Of a DNA stretch of 64,000 bases, positions 59,539-64,000 are shown in pieces. Source of the DNA: Paenibacillus roseus (GTDB lineage: Bacteria > Bacillota > Bacilli > Paenibacillales > Paenibacillaceae); the NCBI RefSeq assembly GCF_016424485.1, contig NZ_JAELUP010000103.1:186001-250000 (forward strand), given 5' to 3'. Within the stretch, counting starts at the first letter, position 1; every line of letters starts with the position of its first letter. A program made the position numbers and the translations under genes. The notes under the pieces were generated by a model. That model saw only the letters and a program-made list of their open reading frames with translations, had not been told where the DNA came from and ran no database searches.

Positions 59539-62500
59539 ACCTGAAAAACCGGCAGGCAGCACATGGACGGACGAGCAATGGCATGCGATTGTCGCGCAGG
59601 GGCGCGACATTCTGGTGGCAGCGGCAGCGGGATCAGGCAAGACGGCGGTGCTGGTGGAGCGCATTATCCGCCGGATTTCCAGCGATACGGATGTGGACCG
59701 GCTGCTCGTCGCCACCTTTACGAAGGCAGCGGCAGCGGAAATGAAGGAGCGCATTCGTCTCGCACTGGAGAAGGCGCTGGATCGCGATCCTGGATCAGAG
59801 CATCTGAGGCGGCAGCTGGCACTGCTTAACCGGGCTGCAATTACGACCGTTCACTCTTTTTGCATGGACGTCATCCGTCGCTATTATCCGCTGATCGGAC
59901 TTGATCCGGGCTTCCGCATCGCCAATACGACCGAGGCGGAGCTGCTGCGGATGGAAGTGCTGGACGAACTGTTCGAGGAAAGGTATAAGCAGGCGAAACC
60001 TGATGATCCTTTCATCCGACTGGCCGATGACTTCGGCGGGGAGCGCAGCGATGATCCGCTGTATCGGCTCGTGCTGGAATTGTACGACTTCTCGCGGAGC
60101 CATCCTTGGCCTGATCACTGGCTGGAAGAGACCGCCGCGCAGTTCCGCTCGGCAGGTCCCGGGGAGCTTGCGCAGTCCGTATGGGTGGACAGCCTGACCA
60201 AAGATATTCGCTTGCAGCTTGAGGGCGCATGCGCCATGATCCGCCAGGCTATCCGGCTGGCGAATGCGCCGGGCGGACCGGATGCCTATGCGACCGTGCT
60301 GGCCGATGATCTGGCTTTGGCCGAGAGGCTGCTGCGCGATGTGCATGAGCTGCCCTGGCATAGCTGGCAAGCCTCCTTCCAACTCGCTCAGTTTGGCAAG
60401 CTGAAGCCGCTGCGCGGGGACGGCTATGACAAGCAGCTGCAAGAGCAGGTCAAGGCACTGCGTGAGCAGGTCAAAGAGCTTATTTCGGACACGAGGGGGG
60501 AGTTGTTCGCCAGACAGCCGGAGGAATTCAGCGCTGAGCTGCTTCAGCTTGCTCCCCAGATGAAGGAATTGGCGCGTCTTGTCAGCGACTTCGGCAGCGC
60601 CTATGAGCAAGCCAAACGCAAGCGGAGCCTGCTGGACTTTGGCGATCTGGAGCACTATTGCCTGAGAATTCTGCGCGATACGGCATCGACGCCGGAGCTG
60701 ACGATTCCTTCCGCGGCAGCCCTGGAGTATCGCGAGCAGTTCGACGAAATATTGCTGGACGAATACCAGGATACGAACATGGTTCAGGAAGCGATCGTTG
60801 CTCTGCTGGCCAAGCCTGCGCCGGGCAACCGCTTTATGGTTGGCGATGTGAAGCAGAGCATTTACCGATTCCGTCTGGCTGAACCAAATCTGTTCCTCCA
60901 CAAGTACAAGACATTTACCGGGCTTGCGGACGGAGGCTTGCGGATTGATTTGGCACGCAATTTCCGCAGCCGTCAGGAGGTCGTCGACGGTGTCAATGAC
61001 GTATTCCGTGCGCTCATGCGCGAGAAGGTGGCGGAGATGGACTATGACAGGAGCGCCGAGTTGATCTGCGGGGCATCCTATCCGCCATCCGATTCTCCGG
61101 GTGTTGCAAGTCCGTACGCAGTAGAACTGACACTGCTTGATCGGTCAGGGACAGCTGGCCCGGAAGTTGAGGAGACGGACGATGAATCATTGTATGGGGA
61201 TGAAACCGCATCCCGTGCACTCCATGCCCGCGAGGAGGCGGCTGAGCTTCAGACTGCCCAGCTTGAGGCAAGATGGATCGCTCTGCAAATTCGCGGGCTA
61301 ATGGATGGAACGGCGGGGACGGACAGACTTGACGTATATGACGGCAAACATAAGCGGAGCCGGCCGATGCAGTGGCGGGACATTGTTATATTGCTGCGGG
61401 CAACTCAGCAGTGGGCGCCTGTTTTGATTGAGGAACTTCAGGCCTTGGGCATCCCTGCTTATGCGGAGCTGAGCAGCGGGTACTTCGAGGCAACAGAAAT
61501 AGAAGTGATGCTGTCGCTGCTGCGGGTTATTGACAATCCGTATCAAGATATCCCGCTCGCAGGCGCGCTTAGGTCACCGCTGTTCGGTCTGGATGCCGAG
61601 GAGCTTGCGCTTATCCGCATCCAGGCAGGGCGGGGAGCCTATTACGACGCGGTGCTGCAGGCTGTCGATAATCTGCTGCTGCCTGAGCCCATCCGGGAGA
61701 AGCTGTCCTTGTTTATAGCTTGTCTTGGCAAGTGGAGAGAGGATGCCAGACAAGGCTCCTTAACGAATTTGCTATGGAACATTTATCGGGAGACAGGCTA
61801 CTACGATCTCGTGGGCGGCCTGCCCGGGGGCGTTCAGCGACAAGCCAATCTGCGGGCGCTTCACGACCGCGTCAGGCAGTATGAAGAGACGTCCTTCCGG
61901 GGACTGTTCCGTTTCCTCCGCTTTATCGACCGCATGCGGGAGAGCGGAGGCGATCTCGGGACGGCACGCGCGCTTGGGGAGCAAGAGGACGTTGTTCGCA
62001 TTATGTCCATTCACAAGAGCAAAGGACTGGAATTTCCTGTCGTGTTCGTAGCGGGGCTTGGCAAAATGTTTAATTTGCAGGACCTGAACGGTTCCTTTCT
62101 GATGCATAAAGAGCTGGGCTTCGGCCCTCGGGTAGTGGACAGGGAGCTACGGGTAGGATACCCAAGTCTGCCCTATCTGGCCATCCGCAAAAAAATGAGG
62201 ATGGAAATGCTGGCCGAGGAACTGAGGGTGCTTTACGTGGCGTTAACCCGGCCGAAGGAGAAGCTTTATCTGGTCGGCACAGCAGCAGACGCGCAGAAGC
62301 AGCTTGATCGTCTCCAGGCGGCTGCTGGAGAAAGTCAGCTGCCAGACTACTCGCTTGCTGCGGCAAGGCGTTATCTGGACTGGCTGCTGCCGCTCGCCCT
62401 GCGGGGAGCAGCGGATGGAGAGCTGGCGCTTCAGCATTTCATGACAGACATTGCCGAGGCTCCCGGACTGAGCGGCTGGCGCTTCTCGATTACACCGGCA

Positions 62501-63373
62501 GCCTTGCTGGCCGTGGAGGCCGCTGCGGCCATCGACCCGTGGGTTGATGAAGAACGGCGTGCAAAACGCGAGGCGTTATCGCAAGGGCAGCCTGTAGGCG
62601 AAGTGGAGCCTTCGTCCGCCGCTGAGGATGCGCTCGCATCCCTCTCCTGGCAGTATCCTTTTGAAGAAGCGGCTGCGCTGGCAGCAAAAACTTCGGTTAC
62701 CGAGATCAAACGACTATACAGTGCGCTGGAGCAGCAGGAGGACGGTTACAACTTTACTAATATCCCTGGCGCCGGAGGCGCTCCCGCGTCGGAAGAGGCG
62801 GCGCAGTCTTCGGCAAGCTTCCGCTTGCGAAGGCCGAGGTTTATGGAACAGCAGACGATTAGCGGGGCCGAACGGGGTACAGTCAATCACTTGGTTATGC
62901 AGCATCTTCCGCTTGATCTGGAGTTGGATGAGACGGCTCTGGAAGCGGAAATTGCACAATTACGCAAACGCGATCTGTTGACTGAAAGGCAGCAGGAGGC
63001 GGTTGATCGCACAGCGCTGCTAAACTTTTTCGGAAGCGATCTTGCAGTACGAATGCGAAGCGCCAGCTGGGTGCGGCGCGAGGTACCCTTTACTTATCGC
63101 GAGCCTGCCCGAGAGCTGAATGTTGCTGCCGCAGAGGACCCGATACTGATACAGGGCGTAATCGACTGTCTCTTCGAGGATGAACGGGGGCTGGTGCTTG
63201 TGGATTACAAGAGCGACCGCATCTTCAAGGACCGCTGGGAAGAGGCTGCCGAGCGCCACAGGTTCCAGCTTGGGTTGTATGCGAAGGCAATTGAGAGCAT
63301 ACTGGGGCGGAAGGTTGACGAATGCTACATTTTCTTTTTTGACGGGGCACGGAGCATTCGATTACAATTTTGA
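59522..63373 (+). CDS. addA: ATP-dependent helicase/nuclease subunit A
   Basis: A 1283-residue UvrD-type helicase-nuclease. Walker A AAAGSGKT (34-41), FTKAAAAEMKERI (motif Ia), LLDEYQDTNMVQ (motif II), VGDVKQSIYRFR (motif III), SIHKSKGLEFPVVFVAG (motif V), LYVALTRPKEKL (motif VI), and the RecB nuclease motif Asp1228-Tyr-Lys1230. It drives 3'-5' unwinding in the AddAB complex. Start overlaps addB. Confidence 0.97.
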   Translation: MEPVIKPEKPAGSTWTDEQWHAIVAQGRDILVAAAAGSGKTAVLVERIIRRISSDTDVDRLLVATFTKAAAAEMKERIRLALEKALDRDPGSEHLRRQLALLNRAAITTVHSFCMDVIRRYYPLIGLDPGFRIANTTEAELLRMEVLDELFEERYKQAKPDDPFIRLADDFGGERSDDPLYRLVLELYDFSRSHPWPDHWLEETAAQFRSAGPGELAQSVWVDSLTKDIRLQLEGACAMIRQAIRLANAPGGPDAYATVLADDLALAERLLRDVHELPWHSWQASFQLAQFGKLKPLRGDGYDKQLQEQVKALREQVKELISDTRGELFARQPEEFSAELLQLAPQMKELARLVSDFGSAYEQAKRKRSLLDFGDLEHYCLRILRDTASTPELTIPSAAALEYREQFDEILLDEYQDTNMVQEAIVALLAKPAPGNRFMVGDVKQSIYRFRLAEPNLFLHKYKTFTGLADGGLRIDLARNFRSRQEVVDGVNDVFRALMREKVAEMDYDRSAELICGASYPPSDSPGVASPYAVELTLLDRSGTAGPEVEETDDESLYGDETASRALHAREEAAELQTAQLEARWIALQIRGLMDGTAGTDRLDVYDGKHKRSRPMQWRDIVILLRATQQWAPVLIEELQALGIPAYAELSSGYFEATEIEVMLSLLRVIDNPYQDIPLAGALRSPLFGLDAEELALIRIQAGRGAYYDAVLQAVDNLLLPEPIREKLSLFIACLGKWREDARQGSLTNLLWNIYRETGYYDLVGGLPGGVQRQANLRALHDRVRQYEETSFRGLFRFLRFIDRMRESGGDLGTARALGEQEDVVRIMSIHKSKGLEFPVVFVAGLGKMFNLQDLNGSFLMHKELGFGPRVVDRELRVGYPSLPYLAIRKKMRMEMLAEELRVLYVALTRPKEKLYLVGTAADAQKQLDRLQAAAGESQLPDYSLAAARRYLDWLLPLALRGAADGELALQHFMTDIAEAPGLSGWRFSITPAALLAVEAAAAIDPWVDEERRAKREALSQGQPVGEVEPSSAAEDALASLSWQYPFEEAAALAAKTSVTEIKRLYSALEQQEDGYNFTNIPGAGGAPASEEAAQSSASFRLRRPRFMEQQTISGAERGTVNHLVMQHLPLDLELDETALEAEIAQLRKRDLLTERQQEAVDRTALLNFFGSDLAVRMRSASWVRREVPFTYREPARELNVAAAEDPILIQGVIDCLFEDERGLVLVDYKSDRIFKDRWEEAAERHRFQLGLYAKAIESILGRKVDECYIFFFDGARSIRLQF

Positions 63374-63426
63374 TGACAGGTTCAGAACAGCCGGCTAATG
63401 AGCCGGCGGAAAGGGATGACTGGAGA

Positions 63427-64000
63427 ATGAACGAACAACCCGCTGCGAAGCGGTCCTGGTTTGCTCCTATTGTGCTGCTGCTGCTTGTTTTTAGCATAAT
63501 GGGGAATGTAGTGTTGTTTTCGACGAAAATCCAGAACAGCCAAACGTTCCGGATGGAAGCGGGAGAGCGCATCATAAAGGCGGCATGGGATGCCAGGAAG
63601 CATGCGCAATCGTTGCTTGCATCGCTGGAGCAGTTGAAAAAGGGGACGAGCGCAACAGAGCGAATCGAAGCCAAGCAGAATATCGGTTTTGCCTTTGAGC
63701 ATGCGCAAGGTCTCCCTCAACTAATCAAGGAAGCGCTGGCAAGGCATGAGGGAGAGCATGAGGGGCAGAAGCGTACAGCCGAGATATTCATTGCAGAGAT
63801 TGAAGCGTCTTTAAGCCTGATCGGGAACCATGATACTGCTCTAACTGCCGAAGAGACGGCGTATGTTGCGAAGTTGAAGAAACTGTATACAGAGATCGAC
63901 TCCAGGCTGGCGGAATTTCCTTACGATGAGATCAGCAAGGAGAGCGCGCTGCGAACGGAGAACGGTGAGGGCTGGGTCGATCTGGCCTATGGGCTCTTGC
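63427..64000 (+). CDS. Membrane-anchored hypothetical protein (3' end outside window)
   Basis: The frame is open from here to the window edge (191 codons). It has one N-terminal helix (WFAPIVLLLLVFSIMGNVVL) followed by a long helical, charged region (AGERIIKAAWDARKHAQSLL) likely forming coiled coils outside the membrane. An in-frame ATG at 63373 overlaps the addA stop (TGATG) and may be the true, coupled start. Family not recognised; genes after addA are often sbcD/sbcC, which this is not. Confidence 0.7.
   Translation, partial: MNEQPAAKRSWFAPIVLLLLVFSIMGNVVLFSTKIQNSQTFRMEAGERIIKAAWDARKHAQSLLASLEQLKKGTSATERIEAKQNIGFAFEHAQGLPQLIKEALARHEGEHEGQKRTAEIFIAEIEASLSLIGNHDTALTAEETAYVAKLKKLYTEIDSRLAEFPYDEISKESALRTENGEGWVDLAYGLL

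Noticed and set aside
1..64000. Search for CRISPR arrays, tRNA/rRNA genes, transposases and prophage genes
   Set aside because: No regularly spaced repeats, tRNA-like cloverleaves, rRNA segments or transposase/phage motifs were found by reading; a tRNAscan or similar run could still find something missed.

Overview
The window looks like a chromosomal segment of a spore-forming Paenibacillus-like member of the Bacillales. GC is moderate, starts are ATG/GTG/TTG behind strong AGGAGG-type ribosome binding sites, and it carries spore genes (spoVAC/AD/AE, gpr, spoIIP), AddAB instead of RecBCD, CIRCE-controlled heat-shock genes and a conserved yqeG-to-mtaB gene order. The genus is inferred; no rRNA or tRNA gene was found to confirm it.

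Layout. 1-5.8 kb: a surface or spore-surface glycan region (truncated glycosyltransferase, GT2 glycosyltransferase, three small coat-like proteins, CsaB-type pyruvyl transferase, CgeB-like glycosyltransferase). 5.9-12.8 kb: two tiny ORFs, a KinB-like sensor with Gln at the phospho-acceptor position, an AT-rich secreted protein, a phosphoesterase, an IF-3 paralogue, an ArsR regulator and the three-gene spoVA operon. 12.9-17.4 kb: MoxR / DUF58 / transglutaminase operon. 17.5-23.7 kb: yqeG-yqeH-aroE-yhbY-nadD-yqeK-rsfS-cvfB-yqeM, mostly overlapping or tightly packed genes for ribosome assembly, NAD and shikimate metabolism. 23.7-26.7 kb: leuS behind a T-box leader whose tRNA-binding bulge appears mutated. 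26.7-33.2 kb: competence genes comER, comEA (apparent frameshift near its start), comEB and comEC, with a metY-type gene in their midst. 33.4-35.2 kb: an ECF sigma factor with its anti-sigma factor and an apparent autoregulatory promoter. 35.4-43.3 kb: holA, rpsT (reverse), gpr, spoIIP, a yqxA-position gene, lepA, hemW. 43.4-53.5 kb: an acetyltransferase behind a near-perfect ARG box, then CIRCE-hrcA-grpE-dnaK-dnaJ, small stress-type ORFs, prmA, an M50 protease, rsmE and mtaB. 53.8-64 kb: Nudix hydrolase, RlmI-like methyltransferase, addB, addA and a truncated membrane-anchored protein.

Two dispersed non-coding repeat families lie between genes. One is MITE-like, with a perfect 12-bp terminal inverted repeat in its best copy (four full or partial copies). 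The other is a 101-bp AT-rich element (two copies). No CRISPR array, transposase gene, prophage or replication origin was seen.

Points deserving most attention are the His-to-Gln sensor kinase, the degenerate leuS T-box, the comEA frameshift, the stand-alone IF-3 paralogue, the ARG box at the acetyltransferase, and the MITE-like family.
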